Counted from the stretch's first letter, positions 39,225-54,896 are shown. The stretch: DNA of 64,000 nt from Pseudomonas gessardii (GCF_001983165.1 NZ_MNPU01000008.1:106823-170822); one strand, 5' to 3'. The notes: a model not told the origin generated them from the sequence alone. Translations and numbers: made by a program.

Positions 39225-39278
39225 TTTGCGTTGTATATGCTTGGCTAACGTATTCCAGTTTTGCGGCGGTAACGTGCG

Positions 39279-40598
39279 ATGAAACCAACCCTCCCCGCCA
39301 AACTCCTGCAAGCCCTGGCCCCCTGGCACAACGCTCCGGCCTGGCATATCGCCTACTCCGGCGGGCTCGACTCCACAGTCCTGCTGCACCTTCTCGCCGG
39401 TCTGGCAAAAACCCAACCTCTACCGCCACTGCATGCCGTCCATGTGCACCATGGCCTCCAAGCCGCAGCTGACGCCTGGCCCGCTCATTGCCAGGCGGTC
39501 TGTGAGGCCGCAGGCGTGCCGCTACGCGTCATGCGTGTGAGCGTGCAACCGGGCGCAAGCCTGGAGCGTGCAGCCCGTGATGCGCGCTACCAGGCGTTCG
39601 CCGAGGCGATCGGCCCAGGGGAGTTGCTACTGACTGGCCAGCACCGTGATGATCAGGCCGAAACCTTGCTGTTCCGCCTGCTGCGGGGCGCTGGGGTGCG
39701 GGGCCTGACCGGCATGCCAGCACAGCGCCCCTTGGGCAAGGGGCACCTGGTACGGCCGCTGCTGGAGGTGTCGCAAGCCGAGCTGGAAACCTACGCCCGC
39801 GAGCAGTCGTTGAGCTGGATCGAGGATCCCTCCAACGGCGATCCACGTTTCTCCCGTAATTACCTGCGTCATCATGTGTTTCCCGTACTGGCGGCGCGCT
39901 GGCCCCAGGCCGTGAATAGCCTGGCCCGTACCGCCGGGCATGTGGCAGAGGCCCAGGGGCTGCTCGATGAGTTGGCGCAACTGGATATGCAGGCCGCTCA
40001 ACTGCCGTCGGCGTTTCCCTGGTTGGGGCTGCCATCGTTGGCGCTTGCCCCGCTATGCGATCTTTCTGACGCCCGGCAGCGCAATGCCCTGCGCTACTGG
40101 CTGGCGCCGCTGACACCCTTGCCTGACAGCGAGCACTGGATTGGCTGGAGCACCCTGCGCGATGCCAAAGGCGATGCACAGCCAATCTGGCGTTTGGCCG
40201 ATGGCCAATTGCAGCGTTGCAACGATCGTATCTGGTGGATCCCTACCAAATGGTCAGAGTTTTCCGACAGTCCATTGAGCTGGTCGCACCTGCAAACCCC
40301 ACTACAGTTACCCGGTAACGGCCAGTTGTATTTCAGCGGGCACGCCCCTGATGGCCCGTTGAGCGTCCGCTATCGCCAGGGCGGTGAAGTCATGGAACTG
40401 CCAGGCCGCGGCCGTCGCGACCTCAAGCGTTTGCTCAACGAAAGTGCTGTGCCGGGCTTTATCCGTGGCAGATTGCCGCTGCTGTACCAGGGCTCCCGTT
40501 TACTGGCTGTGGCCAACCTGGCCAGGGCCTCGACAGGGCAGGGGGATGACTGGCAATTACAGTGGGCGCCACCCACCTGCGATCAAGGTTTGAGCTGA
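39279..40598 (+). CDS. tilS: tRNA(Ile)-lysidine synthase TilS
   Basis: Converts C34 of tRNA-Ile(CAU) to lysidine, which allows AUA reading. The 439-residue protein has the PP-loop YSGGLDST (residues 26-33), an N-terminal ATP-pyrophosphatase domain, and the C-terminal TilS substrate-binding domain ending with GRRDLKRLLNE. All family parts are present. It is between accA and pyrG, the Pseudomonas order. Confidence 0.95.
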   Translation: MKPTLPAKLLQALAPWHNAPAWHIAYSGGLDSTVLLHLLAGLAKTQPLPPLHAVHVHHGLQAAADAWPAHCQAVCEAAGVPLRVMRVSVQPGASLERAARDARYQAFAEAIGPGELLLTGQHRDDQAETLLFRLLRGAGVRGLTGMPAQRPLGKGHLVRPLLEVSQAELETYAREQSLSWIEDPSNGDPRFSRNYLRHHVFPVLAARWPQAVNSLARTAGHVAEAQGLLDELAQLDMQAAQLPSAFPWLGLPSLALAPLCDLSDARQRNALRYWLAPLTPLPDSEHWIGWSTLRDAKGDAQPIWRLADGQLQRCNDRIWWIPTKWSEFSDSPLSWSHLQTPLQLPGNGQLYFSGHAPDGPLSVRYRQGGEVMELPGRGRRDLKRLLNESAVPGFIRGRLPLLYQGSRLLAVANLARASTGQGDDWQLQWAPPTCDQGLS

Positions 40599-40618
40599 TA
40601 GCGCCTTTCCGGTAGACT
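40590..40618 (+). promoter_or_regulatory. Sigma70-type promoter for pyrG (overlaps the tilS 3' end)
   Basis: TTGAGC (40590-40595), a 17-base spacer and TAGACT (40613-40618) match sigma70 promoters. The -35 overlaps the tilS stop codon. A leader of about 245 nt would precede pyrG; it contains a T7 run (40766-40772) and the GC-rich block CGGGG...CCCCG at 40801-40833, but no complete terminator was identified. Confidence 0.55.
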
Positions 40619-40850
40619 ACGCTCCCTTCTTGATACAACTTCTGTGGATTCTCCTGAAACACAGTCGTTGCCGATTACCAAGCAGTCTTTGCTGGGCGAT
40701 TCCAAAAAATGTGTAGCGATCAACGTACCGGTGTTCCATTGCTGGTCTGTCACAACGCGGCGGTTTTTTTGAAAGGTGCACTGTGATTAATGCAGGTGAT
40801 CGGGGGCTTCGGCCTTCCTTCGCTTTCCCCGGCGGCTCCGACCGCTTTAA

Positions 40851-43354
<2,504 letters not shown>

Positions 43355-43388
43355 CCCGCGTTTCTCCGGTAAACTTTCCGCGTTTTAT

Positions 43389-44800
<1,412 letters not shown>

Positions 44801-44881
44801 GTCGTTGATGGTAAAAAGACAACGGATTGTGTCGGAAAACTCACTTTAGAGTGAATTTGCGCACTAATCTGATGCCTATCA

Positions 44882-44913
44882 AGCACAAGCCTGGGTCTTC
44901 CAGGCTTCGTGCT
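44882..44913 (+). terminator. Hairpin in the eno-ftsB gap
   Basis: AGCACAAGCCTGG pairs with CCAGGCTTCGTGCT, 13 bp apart from one bulged base, over a GTCTT loop. No U tract follows, so termination is uncertain; it could set the ratio of eno to ftsB mRNA. Confidence 0.5.
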
Positions 44914-44971
44914 ATCAGTTGCTTCAAAAGTTTTGCATGGCTGTCTTTTTTCACTGGATACCCGATATTCG

Positions 44972-45250
44972 ATGCGCAGTCCCAATTGGTTGTTCCTCGT
45001 CTTGCTCTTGCTGCTGGCTGGCCTGCAGTACCGCCTTTGGGTGGGCAATGGCAGCCTGGCGCAGGTAACCGACCTGACCCAGCAAATTGCCGCGCAGCAC
45101 GCCGAGAATGAGGTGTTGCTGGAGCGCAACCGTGTACTCGATGCCGAAGTGCTTGAGTTGAAAAAAGGCATGGAGACCGTTGAAGAGCGGGCTCGTCATG
45201 AATTGGGCATGGTCAAGGAGGGCGAAACCCTCTACCAGTTGGCCCAATGA
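44972..45250 (+). CDS. ftsB: Cell division protein FtsB
   Basis: Small bitopic protein of the FtsQLB divisome complex. The 92-residue sequence starts MRSPNWLFLVLLLLLAG: a membrane segment at about residues 5-21, then a coiled coil (QQIAAQHAENEVLLERNRVL) and the conserved VEERARHELGMVKEGE tail. A frame extending to 44909 lacks family similarity. Its stop overlaps the ispD start by four bases, a conserved junction. Confidence 0.93.
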   Translation: MRSPNWLFLVLLLLLAGLQYRLWVGNGSLAQVTDLTQQIAAQHAENEVLLERNRVLDAEVLELKKGMETVEERARHELGMVKEGETLYQLAQ

Positions 45251-45954
45251 ACGCCTGTTTACCGGCCTTCTGGGCCGTGATTCCTGCCGCGGGCGTCGGT
45301 GCCCGTATGGCCGCGGACCGCCCCAAGCAATATCTGCAGTTGGGCGGGCGCACGATTCTCGAACACAGCCTGGGCTGTTTCCTTGACCACCCGAGCCTCA
45401 AGGGGCTGGTGGTCAGCCTGGCGGTGGATGATCCTTACTGGCCCAACCTGGGGTGTGCCGGCGACCCGCGTATCCAGCGCGCGGATGGCGGGGCACAGCG
45501 TTCAGGCTCGGTGCTTAATGCGTTGCTGCAACTCAATGCCCTGGGCGCCAGCGATGACGATTGGGTGCTGGTGCACGATGCCGCCCGGCCGAACCTGAGC
45601 CGCGAGGATCTCGACACGTTGCTGGCGGCGCTGGCGGACGACCCGGTGGGCGGCTTGCTGGCGGTGCCGGCCCGCGACACCCTCAAGCGCGTCGACAAGC
45701 AGGGGCGGGTGGTGGAAACCATTGACCGCAGCCTGATCTGGCAAGCCTACACCCCGCAAATGTTCCGCCTGGGCGCCTTGCATCGGGCCTTGGCCGATAG
45801 CCTGGTGGCCGATGCGCTCATCACCGATGAAGCCTCGGCCATGGAATGGTCCGGCCAGGCGCCACGCCTGGTCGAAGGGCGTGCGGACAATATCAAGGTG
45901 ACCCGGCCGGAGGATCTGGAGTGGCTTAGGTTGCGGTGGGCTAATCGCCGGTAG
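45247..45954 (+). CDS. ispD: 2-C-methyl-D-erythritol 4-phosphate cytidylyltransferase
   Basis: Third MEP-pathway enzyme: MEP plus CTP to CDP-ME. In 235 residues the nucleotide-binding loop is IPAAGVGARMAADRPKQY, with VHDAARPNL and TDEASAMEW downstream. Coupled to ftsB by ATGA overlap. In E. coli ispD and ispF are adjacent; here 3.6 kb with the LysR, frmA and fghA genes and the tandem array separate them. Confidence 0.95.
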   Translation: MNACLPAFWAVIPAAGVGARMAADRPKQYLQLGGRTILEHSLGCFLDHPSLKGLVVSLAVDDPYWPNLGCAGDPRIQRADGGAQRSGSVLNALLQLNALGASDDDWVLVHDAARPNLSREDLDTLLAALADDPVGGLLAVPARDTLKRVDKQGRVVETIDRSLIWQAYTPQMFRLGALHRALADSLVADALITDEASAMEWSGQAPRLVEGRADNIKVTRPEDLEWLRLRWANRR

Positions 45955-45973
45955 GCTGCTGGACCGAGGTGAC

Positions 45974-46056
45974 TTCATCGCAGGCAAGCCAGCTCCCACA
46001 CTCGACTGCATGTGCCTGCTGGAATGCGGTCAAGTGTGGGAGCTGGCTTGCCTGCG
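45974..46056. repeat. Founder REP inverted pair at the start of the tandem array
   Basis: TTCATCGCAGGCAAGCCAGC from 45974 (left arm to about 46000) is the inverse of TGTGGGAGCTGGCTTGCCTG in the first 121-bp unit (about 46033-46058). Only this unit retains the left arm, suggesting the ancestral REP pair from which the array grew. Confidence 0.75.
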
Positions 46057-46597
46057 ATGAGGCCAGGCCTGACACCCCAGATCACCCGCCATACTCCGGC
46101 CGCCCAGCCAGCCCTCCCACATTCGACTGCATGTGCCTGCTGGAATGCGGTCAAGTGTGGGAGCTGGCTTGCCTGCGATGAGGCCAGGCCTGACACCCCA
46201 GATCATCCGCCATACTCCGGCCGCCCAGCCAGCCCTCCTACACTCGACTGCATGTGCCTGCTGGAATGCGGTCAAGTGTGGGAGCTGGCTTGCCTGCGAT
46301 GAGGCCAGGCCTGACACCCCAGATCATCCGCCATACTCCGGCCGCCCAGCCAGCCCTCCCACACTCGACTGCATGTGCCTGCTGGAATGCGGTCAAGTGT
46401 GGGAGCTGGCTTGCCTGCGATGAGGCCAGGCCTGACACCCCAGATCACCCGCCATACTCCGGCCGCCCAGCCAGCCCTCCCACACTCGACTGCATGTGCC
46501 TGTTGGAATGCGGTCAAGTGTGGGAGCTGGCTTGCCTGCGATGAGGCCAGACCTGACACCCCAGATCACCCGCCATACTCCGGCCGCCCAGCCAGCC
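45993..46597. repeat. Tandem array: five copies of a 121-bp unit containing a REP
   Basis: Units begin at 45993, 46114, 46235, 46356 and 46477, each 121 bp, with few substitutions (for example CCCACATTCG, CCTACACTCG, CTGTTGG for CTGCTGG, and CAC/CAT in GATCACCCG). Each copy holds a spacer with CTCGACTGCATGTGCCTGCT, one REP (TGTGGGAGCTGGCTTGCCTG) in the same orientation, and the sequence that in the last copy encodes the final ten codons and stop of the LysR gene. This 611-base gap between ispD and LysR holds nothing else. Confidence 0.95.
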
Positions 46598-47462
46598 CCT
46601 CCTTCAAAAACTCCACCAACTTGCGCACCTTCGGCGACAAATGCCGCTGCTGCGGATACAGCGCCCACACTGCAGTATTCGGCGGTTGGTGGGCCTCAAG
46701 TAGTGAAACCAGCGCGCCGCTGTGCAAGTGCTCCAGCACGTAATAATCCGGCAACTGGCATAACCCCACCCCCTGCAACGCCGCATCCAGCACTGCCTGC
46801 CCGCTGTTGCAGCGCCAGTTTCCCTGCACCCTTTGGGAAAATTCGCGCCCATCCTGGGCCAATTGCCAAATATCCGAGCTGCCGATCAGGCAGTTGTGCC
46901 GGCTCAGTTCCGACAAGCTATGTGGGCGTCCATACCGCTCCAGGTAGGATGGCGATGCGCACAGATACATGCGTCGCGGCGCCAGGCGGCTGGCGACCAT
47001 CCGCGAATCCTGCAGGCGGCCCAGGCGGATCGCCAGGTCCAGGCCCTCATGCACCAGGTCGAGGGGGCGGTTGCTCAGTTCGATATCCACGCGCAATTGC
47101 GGATACAGCCCCATGAAACGCGTGACCAGCGGCACAATAAAGCGTTCGCCATAAGCCACGGCGCAGGTCATGCGCAACATGCCCTTGGGTTCGCTGGTCA
47201 GGTCGCCTACGGCGCGCAGGGCTTCTTCGCGCCCATCCTGTAGGCGTTGACAGTGTTGCAGGAAGGTCTGCCCGGCCTCGGTCAGCGTGACACGCCGGGT
47301 GCTGCGGTAGAGCAGGCGGGTTTGCAGGCGTTCTTCCAGGCGTGCCACCTGGCGGCTGATATGGGACGAGGACACGCCCAGGCGTTCGGCGGCCGCGGTA
47401 AATTGGCTGCACTCGGCCACGGCGACGAACTCATCGATGCCTTCCCAGCGGTTTTCCAGCAT
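46566..47462 (-). CDS. LysR-family transcriptional regulator
   Basis: 298-residue regulator with an N-terminal winged HTH (AAERLGVSSSHISRQVARLE at about residues 22-41) and a type 2 periplasmic-binding-like effector domain. It is divergent from frmA across 109 bases that contain a palindrome at 47505-47515, so control of frmA/fghA is likely but inferred. Its effector is unknown. The C-terminal codons (GLAGRPEYGG) lie inside the last unit of the 121-bp tandem array, so the 3' end coincides with repeat DNA. Confidence 0.88.
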   Translation of the reverse strand: MLENRWEGIDEFVAVAECSQFTAAAERLGVSSSHISRQVARLEERLQTRLLYRSTRRVTLTEAGQTFLQHCQRLQDGREEALRAVGDLTSEPKGMLRMTCAVAYGERFIVPLVTRFMGLYPQLRVDIELSNRPLDLVHEGLDLAIRLGRLQDSRMVASRLAPRRMYLCASPSYLERYGRPHSLSELSRHNCLIGSSDIWQLAQDGREFSQRVQGNWRCNSGQAVLDAALQGVGLCQLPDYYVLEHLHSGALVSLLEAHQPPNTAVWALYPQQRHLSPKVRKLVEFLKEGLAGRPEYGG

Positions 47463-47487
47463 GGTGATTATCCCAGTACAGCAATAA

Positions 47488-48684
<1,197 letters not shown>

Positions 48685-48692
48685 GGTCGGCC

Positions 48693-49538
48693 ATGAGTCT
48701 GCAAAACCTGTCATGCCAGAAGAGCTTCGGCGGCTGGCATAAGCGTTACAAACATCATTCCGATGTGCTGGACTGCGATATGACCTTCGCCGTCTACTTG
48801 CCACCGCAGGCGGAGCAGGGTGGCAAGCTGCCGGTGTTGTACTGGTTGTCGGGGCTGACCTGCACCGATGAAAACTTTATGCAGAAGGCCGGCGCGCAGC
48901 GTGTGGCGGCTGAGCTGGGGATGATCATCGTCGCCCCGGACACCAGCCCCCGTGGGCCGGGTGTGCCGGGCGACCCGGACAATGCCTGGGATTTTGGCCT
49001 GGGTGCCGGGTTTTACTTGAATGCCACGCAAGAACCGTGGAGCAAGCACTATCGGATGCATGACTATGTCGTGCAGGAATTGCCGGCGTTGGTTGAAGCT
49101 CATTTCCCGGCGTCCGACAAGCGCGGCATCAGCGGGCATTCAATGGGCGGCCACGGTGCGTTGGTGTGCGCCTTGCGCAATCCGGGGCGCTACCAGTCAG
49201 TGTCGGCGTTTTCGCCGATCAACAATCCGATGGATTGCCCTTGGGGGCAGAAGGCTTTTGCCCGCTACCTGGGGGAAGAGCGCTCCAAGTGGCGCGAATG
49301 GGACGCCTGCGTGCTGCTCAGCGAAGCCTCGGAAAAACTGCCACTGCTGGTCGACCAGGGCGATCGCGACGACTTCCTCGCCACCCAACTCAAGCCCGAG
49401 GCCTTGCAACACGCCGCCAAGGCCGCCGGCCATCCGCTGGAGCTGCGCCTGCAACCGGGCTATGACCACAGCTACTTCTTTATCGCCAGCTTCATCGAGG
49501 ACCACTTGCGTCATCATGGACGTGCTTTGCTCGGTTAA
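48693..49538 (+). CDS. fghA: S-formylglutathione hydrolase
   Basis: Hydrolyses S-formylglutathione to formate and glutathione. The 281-residue alpha/beta hydrolase has the nucleophile elbow [12 protein letters not shown] (Ser150), with Asp in [11 protein letters not shown] and His in GYDHSYFF as the other triad members. It is co-transcribed with frmA. A terminator-like hairpin closes this unit right before ispF. Confidence 0.94.
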   Translation: MSLQNLSCQKSFGGWHKRYKHHSDVLDCDMTFAVYLPPQAEQGGKLPVLYWLSGLTCTDENFMQKAGAQRVAAELGMIIVAPDTSPRGPGVPGDPDNAWDFGLGAGFYLNATQEPWSKHYRMHDYVVQELPALVEAHFPASDKRGISGHSMGGHGALVCALRNPGRYQSVSAFSPINNPMDCPWGQKAFARYLGEERSKWREWDACVLLSEASEKLPLLVDQGDRDDFLATQLKPEALQHAAKAAGHPLELRLQPGYDHSYFFIASFIEDHLRHHGRALLG

Positions 49539-49562
49539 TGTCCGGCAAAAGTAGGTAGAATC

Positions 49563-49592
49563 ACGCCCTGAATTAACTCGGGGCGTTTTTTT
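49563..49592 (+). terminator. Terminator-like hairpin abutting the ispF start
   Basis: ACGCCC (49563-49568) pairs with GGGCGT (49581-49586) over a 12-base loop and is followed by six more Ts that run straight into the ATG of ispF at 49593. The GGGG of the 3' arm is also the only Shine-Dalgarno-like sequence for ispF. TAGAAT at 49556-49561 could be a -10 box just upstream. Confidence 0.7.
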
Positions 49593-50066
49593 ATGCGTAT
49601 TGGCCACGGCTATGATGTGCACCGTTTCGCCGAAGGCGACTTCATCACCCTGGGCGGCGTGCGCATTGCGCACCACCATGGGTTGCTGGCTCATTCCGAC
49701 GGCGACGTTGTGCTGCATGCCTTGAGCGATGCCTTGCTCGGCGCGGCGGCGTTGGGGGATATCGGCAAGCACTTCCCGGACACCGATCCCACCTTCAAGG
49801 GCGCGGACAGTCGCGTGCTGCTGCGGCATGTGGTCGGCCTGATCCATGCCAAGGGCTGGAAGGTCGGCAATGTCGATAACACCATCGTCGCCCAGGCACC
49901 CAAAATGGCCCCGCATATCGAATCGATGCGCGCAGTGATTGCCGCCGACCTGCAAATAGAACTGGATCAAGTCAACGTGAAAGCCACCACCACCGAAAAG
50001 CTCGGGTTTACCGGTCGTGAAGAGGGCATTGCGGTGCACTCCGTCGCCTTGTTGCTGCGCGCATGA
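49593..50066 (+). CDS. ispF: 2-C-methyl-D-erythritol 2,4-cyclodiphosphate synthase
   Basis: Fifth MEP-pathway enzyme: CDP-ME-2-phosphate to MEcPP and CMP. The 157-residue trimeric enzyme has metal ligands Asp8, His10 (DVHRF) and His42 (HALSDALLG), and [12 protein letters not shown] near the C-terminus. The ATG at 49593 directly follows a T7 run of a terminator-like hairpin. The stop overlaps truD by four bases (ATGA). Confidence 0.95.
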   Translation: MRIGHGYDVHRFAEGDFITLGGVRIAHHHGLLAHSDGDVVLHALSDALLGAAALGDIGKHFPDTDPTFKGADSRVLLRHVVGLIHAKGWKVGNVDNTIVAQAPKMAPHIESMRAVIAADLQIELDQVNVKATTTEKLGFTGREEGIAVHSVALLLRA

Positions 50067-51108
50067 ACGACCTGCAACTATTGGGCCCGCGGGCCTATGG
50101 CGAGGCACTGGGCAGTGCGGTGCTCAAGGCGACAGCCGAAGATTTTCAGGTCGATGAAGTGCTGGATATCCCGCTGACCGGCGAGGGTGAACACCTGTGG
50201 CTGTGGGTGGAAAAGCGCGGCCTGAACACCGAGGAAGCGGCGCGGCGCATTGCCAAGGCTGCCGGCGTGCCGTTGCGCACGGTCAGCTATGCCGGCCTCA
50301 AGGACCGCCAGGCGTTGACGCGCCAGTGGTTCAGCGTGCAACTGCCGGGCAAGGCCGACCCGGACCTGAGTGCGGCGCAAAACGACACCCTGAAGATCCT
50401 CAAGACCGCCCGCCACAAGCGCAAGTTGCAGCGTGGCGCGCATGCGGCCAATGGTTTTACCCTGCGCCTGACCCAACTAGTGGGCGACCAGGCCGCTATC
50501 GATGCGCGCCTGCAACTGCTCGCCAAGCATGGGATTCCCAATTATTTCGGCGCCCAGCGCTTTGGCCACAACGGCGGCAACATCGTCGATGCCCGCGACT
50601 GGGCGGCCCGCAAGGCCTTGCCGGAACAGCGCAATGTACGTTCGCGCCTGCTGTCGACCGCGCGCAGCTTTGTGTTCAATAAGGTGTTGGCGGCGCGGGT
50701 TGCCGATGGTTCATGGCAGCGTGCCCAGGTCGGTGACCTGCTGGCGTTCACCGACAGCCGCAGCTTTTTCCCGGCGGGGGAGGCGCAGTGCAGCGATCCG
50801 CGCCTGGCCATCCTCGACCTGCATCCCACCGGCCCACAGTGGGGTGAAGGCGATTCGCCCGCCGCTGGCGCCACCCATGAGCTGGAGCAAGCCGTCGCCG
50901 CGAGCGAGGCGCACCTGTGCGAGTGGCTGGCCAAAGCCGGCATGAGCCAGGAACGGCGCATTCTGCGACTGCCCATTGGCGGGTTGACGTGGCATTATCC
51001 CGAGACTGACATTCTGCAATTGGAATTCGTCCTGCCGGCCGGATGCTTCGCCACTGTCTTGGTGCGCGAGCTTGTTGATCTGGTGCCGGTGGGGCAGACG
51101 GACAGCCC

Positions 51109-51121
<13 letters not shown>
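50063..51121 (+). CDS. truD: tRNA pseudouridine(13) synthase TruD
   Basis: Isomerises U13 in tRNA-Glu. The 352-residue protein has the catalytic Asp81 in [15 protein letters not shown], and the TruD insertion ([14 protein letters not shown]) in the middle. It is coupled to ispF (4-base overlap) and overlaps surE by 13 bases, the conserved order ispF-truD-surE-pcm. Confidence 0.95.
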
Positions 51122-52535
<1,414 letters not shown>

Positions 52536-52746
52536 TCATTTATCACGGCGTACTGAATTCTATTGTCGGGTATGTGTCTTACAGCGGGGTTCGTTGAGTC
52601 AACATCAAGTTGGGTAGTTATTAAACGAGATGAATTTTTCGTTTCTACCTTGTTGCCGGTTAAAGTCCGGCAGCCAGTTATACTTGCGACATATTTCAAG
52701 CCTGATACAGGCGTTCATGTTTCAGCCACCACAAAGGGAGCGGCGG

Positions 52747-53580
52747 GTGAGTCTCACGGTCATTGCGCAGCGTATGAGTAAAACGAGCTTTCAGCGACTG
52801 GTGATTGGCCTTGTCTTGAGTTCCTTGTTGGCGGCCTGCTCCAGCACTGGTAGCGGGGCGCGGGTAGTCGACCGCAATAATGCGGCGCCACAACGGCCTA
52901 CGGTAACCACCGGGCAATACGTGGTGCGCAAGGGCGATACGATGTTTTCCATCGCCTTCCGTTATGGCTGGGATTACAAGGCGCTGGCTGCACGTAACAA
53001 CATTCCCGTGCCCTATACGATCCATCCGGGGCAAACTATCCGTTTCGATGGACGCACGGGGTCGGCGCCCACGGCAGTTGTGACAAAATCCGGTTCGTCG
53101 GCCTCTTCCTCCAGCAGGACGACGGTCTTCACCCGGCCTGCAGGCACCGCTGCGCCTAAGGTTGCGAGCAAGCCGGCACCCGCGCCGTTGCCGCCTGCGG
53201 GACCGGCGCCGACCGGTTGGGGATGGCCCTCAAATGGCATCCTTATTGGAAAATTCTCTTCAAACGGTAGTTTGAATAAAGGCATTGATATCGCCGGGGA
53301 TTTGGGACAGCCTGTTTTAGCTGCGTCTGATGGGACTGTTGTATACGCCGGGAGTGGTTTACGGGGCTACGGCGAATTGGTCATCATCAAACACAGCGAT
53401 ACCTACGTCAGTGCCTACGGTCATAACCGCAGGTTGTTGGTTCGGGAGGGGCAGCAGGTCAAAGTCGGACAGACAATTGCCGAAATGGGGTCGACTGGTA
53501 CAGACCGGGTGAAACTGCACTTTGAGATTCGCCGCCAAGGTAAACCTGTAGATCCACTGCAATTCCTACCCCGGCGTTGA
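52747..53580 (+). CDS. nlpD: LysM/degenerate M23 lipoprotein NlpD
   Basis: Outer membrane lipoprotein that activates the AmiC amidase at the division septum. The 277-residue product starts at GTG 52747 with GGGAG 6 bases ahead. The lipobox LLAAC gives lipidated Cys31, a LysM domain (VVRKGDTMFSIAFRYGWD) follows near residue 60, then a Thr/Ser/Pro linker and an M23-like domain. In that domain the zinc-ligand His is replaced (LNKGIDIAGD), so it should be non-catalytic, as in E. coli NlpD. An upstream longer frame from 52630 is rejected. The rpoS promoter of pseudomonads lies within nlpD. Confidence 0.92.
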   Translation: MSLTVIAQRMSKTSFQRLVIGLVLSSLLAACSSTGSGARVVDRNNAAPQRPTVTTGQYVVRKGDTMFSIAFRYGWDYKALAARNNIPVPYTIHPGQTIRFDGRTGSAPTAVVTKSGSSASSSSRTTVFTRPAGTAAPKVASKPAPAPLPPAGPAPTGWGWPSNGILIGKFSSNGSLNKGIDIAGDLGQPVLAASDGTVVYAGSGLRGYGELVIIKHSDTYVSAYGHNRRLLVREGQQVKVGQTIAEMGSTGTDRVKLHFEIRRQGKPVDPLQFLPRR

Positions 53581-53589
53581 TGTGTTGTC

Positions 53590-53620
53590 AGCCTGTTCCC
53601 TCACGTAGAAGGAACAGGCT
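53590..53620 (+). other. Hairpin in the nlpD-rpoS gap
   Basis: AGCCTGTTCC (53590-53599) pairs perfectly with GGAACAGGCT (53611-53620) over an 11-base loop. No U tract follows, and it lies in the leader of rpoS, 66 bases before its start; it may be a structured leader element or end site for nlpD mRNA. Confidence 0.5.
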
Positions 53621-53685
53621 CCAGCGTTGCCAAGGATAAAGGCGTCGCTTGAGCTTGAGGTCGAACTCACCAAAGGACTATAACA

Positions 53686-54690
53686 ATGGCTCTCAGTAAA
53701 GAAGCGCCGGAGTTTGACATCGACGATGAGGTTCTCCTTATGGAGACCGGCATCGGTACGGAATCGATGTCGAATGAGGGACCCGCTGTACCTTCAGTTC
53801 GTACCAAGTCCAAAAACTCCACAGCGTTAAAACAGCATAAGTATATTGATTACACCCGGGCGCTCGATGCGACCCAGTTGTACCTCAATGAAATCGGCTT
53901 TTCCCCCTTGCTCACTCCCGAAGAAGAAGTCCATTTTGCGCGATTGTCGCAAAAGGGCGATCCGGCTGGGCGCAAGCGCATGATTGAAAGCAACCTGCGC
54001 CTGGTGGTGAAAATCGCCCGACGCTACGTCAATCGTGGGCTGTCCCTGTTGGACCTGATCGAAGAGGGCAACCTCGGCTTGATCCGGGCGGTGGAGAAGT
54101 TCGACCCCGAGCGGGGTTTCCGCTTCTCGACCTACGCGACGTGGTGGATTCGCCAGACCATTGAGCGCGCAATCATGAATCAGACCCGGACCATCCGGTT
54201 GCCGATTCATGTCGTCAAGGAGCTTAACGTCTACCTGCGGGCAGCACGTGAGCTCACCCAGAAACTGGATCATGAACCTTCGCCTGAAGAGATCGCCAAC
54301 CTGCTGGAAAAACCAGTGGGAGAGGTCAAGCGCATGCTGGGTCTTAATGAGCGTGTGTCTTCGGTCGATGTCTCGCTGGGCCCGGATTCGGATAAAACCC
54401 TGCTGGACACCCTGACGGATGACCGACCAACGGATCCGTGTGAGCTGTTGCAGGACGATGACTTATCACAGAGTATCGACCAATGGCTTTCAGAGCTGAC
54501 GGACAAGCAGCGCGAGGTGGTGATTCGCCGCTTCGGCCTGCGTGGCCATGAAAGCAGCACCCTGGAAGACGTTGGCCTGGAGATCGGCTTGACCCGTGAG
54601 CGGGTACGGCAGATCCAGGTGGAGGGTCTCAAGCGCTTGCGGGAGATCCTGGAGAAGAATGGCTTGTCGAGTGAGTCGTTGTTTCAATAG
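53686..54690 (+). CDS. rpoS: RNA polymerase sigma factor RpoS
   Basis: Stationary-phase and general-stress sigma factor. The 334-residue protein has sigma region 1.2 ([20 protein letters not shown]), region 2 ([21 protein letters not shown] and the -10-binding [20 protein letters not shown], quoted in part) and region 4 with HTH ([19 protein letters not shown]). AAAGGA lies before the ATG. It ends the surE-pcm-nlpD-rpoS cluster; a strong terminator follows. Unlike in P. aeruginosa, fdxA and a recognisable rsmZ do not follow. Confidence 0.97.
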   Translation: MALSKEAPEFDIDDEVLLMETGIGTESMSNEGPAVPSVRTKSKNSTALKQHKYIDYTRALDATQLYLNEIGFSPLLTPEEEVHFARLSQKGDPAGRKRMIESNLRLVVKIARRYVNRGLSLLDLIEEGNLGLIRAVEKFDPERGFRFSTYATWWIRQTIERAIMNQTRTIRLPIHVVKELNVYLRAARELTQKLDHEPSPEEIANLLEKPVGEVKRMLGLNERVSSVDVSLGPDSDKTLLDTLTDDRPTDPCELLQDDDLSQSIDQWLSELTDKQREVVIRRFGLRGHESSTLEDVGLEIGLTRERVRQIQVEGLKRLREILEKNGLSSESLFQ

Positions 54691-54712
54691 CGGCTTGTAA
54701 GCTGGCGATAAG

Positions 54713-54746
54713 AACGCCCGGTGCATGGGAATGCACCGGGCGTTTT
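54713..54746 (+). terminator. Rho-independent terminator of rpoS
   Basis: A perfect 14-bp stem, AACGCCCGGTGCAT (54713-54726) with ATGCACCGGGCGTT (54731-54744), loop GGGA, then TT. It is 23 bases after the rpoS stop. Confidence 0.9.
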
Positions 54747-54755
54747 GCTATGCAC

Positions 54756-54860
54756 TGATCGCGCCCACGCTCTACGTAGCGCCTCTTGTGACGTTCTGCG
54801 TCGCATGGGGGACGCGGAGCGTCCTGGGCTGCATTCCTACGCGGAGCGTAGGAACGATCA
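54756..54860. repeat. Dispersed-type repeat of GGA-loop hairpins
   Basis: A run of short palindromes, including GGACGCGGAGCGTCC (54810-54824) and the 21-base TTCCTACGC-GGA-GCGTAGGAA (54834-54854), starts with TGATCGCG and ends with CGATCA. I recognise this CGCGGAGCG-rich pattern as a repeat that is common in P. fluorescens-group genomes. It lies between the two convergent terminators of rpoS and the cold-shock gene. Confidence 0.65.
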
Positions 54861-54864
54861 GGCA

Positions 54865-54896
54865 TAAAAAAACCCCGCTTTTAAGGGCGGGGTTCT
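54865..54896 (-). terminator. Rho-independent terminator of the cold-shock gene
   Basis: On the minus strand, AACCCCGC (54887-54894 complement) pairs with GCGGGGTT (54871-54878 complement) over CCTTAAAA, followed by a seven-base U run. It lies 20 bases after the cold-shock stop codon. Confidence 0.85.

Noticed and set aside
45993..46597. CRISPR array
   Set aside because: Units are 121 bp with no variable spacers and no cas genes; each unit is almost identical throughout.
46012..46743. Series of similar open frames in the 121-bp array
   Set aside because: They are repeats read as protein; the ORF period equals the repeat length and the frame is fixed by the REP, not by selection.
52630..52746. 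N-terminal extension of nlpD
   Set aside because: The start at 52747 has a good Shine-Dalgarno site and gives the lipobox in the right position.
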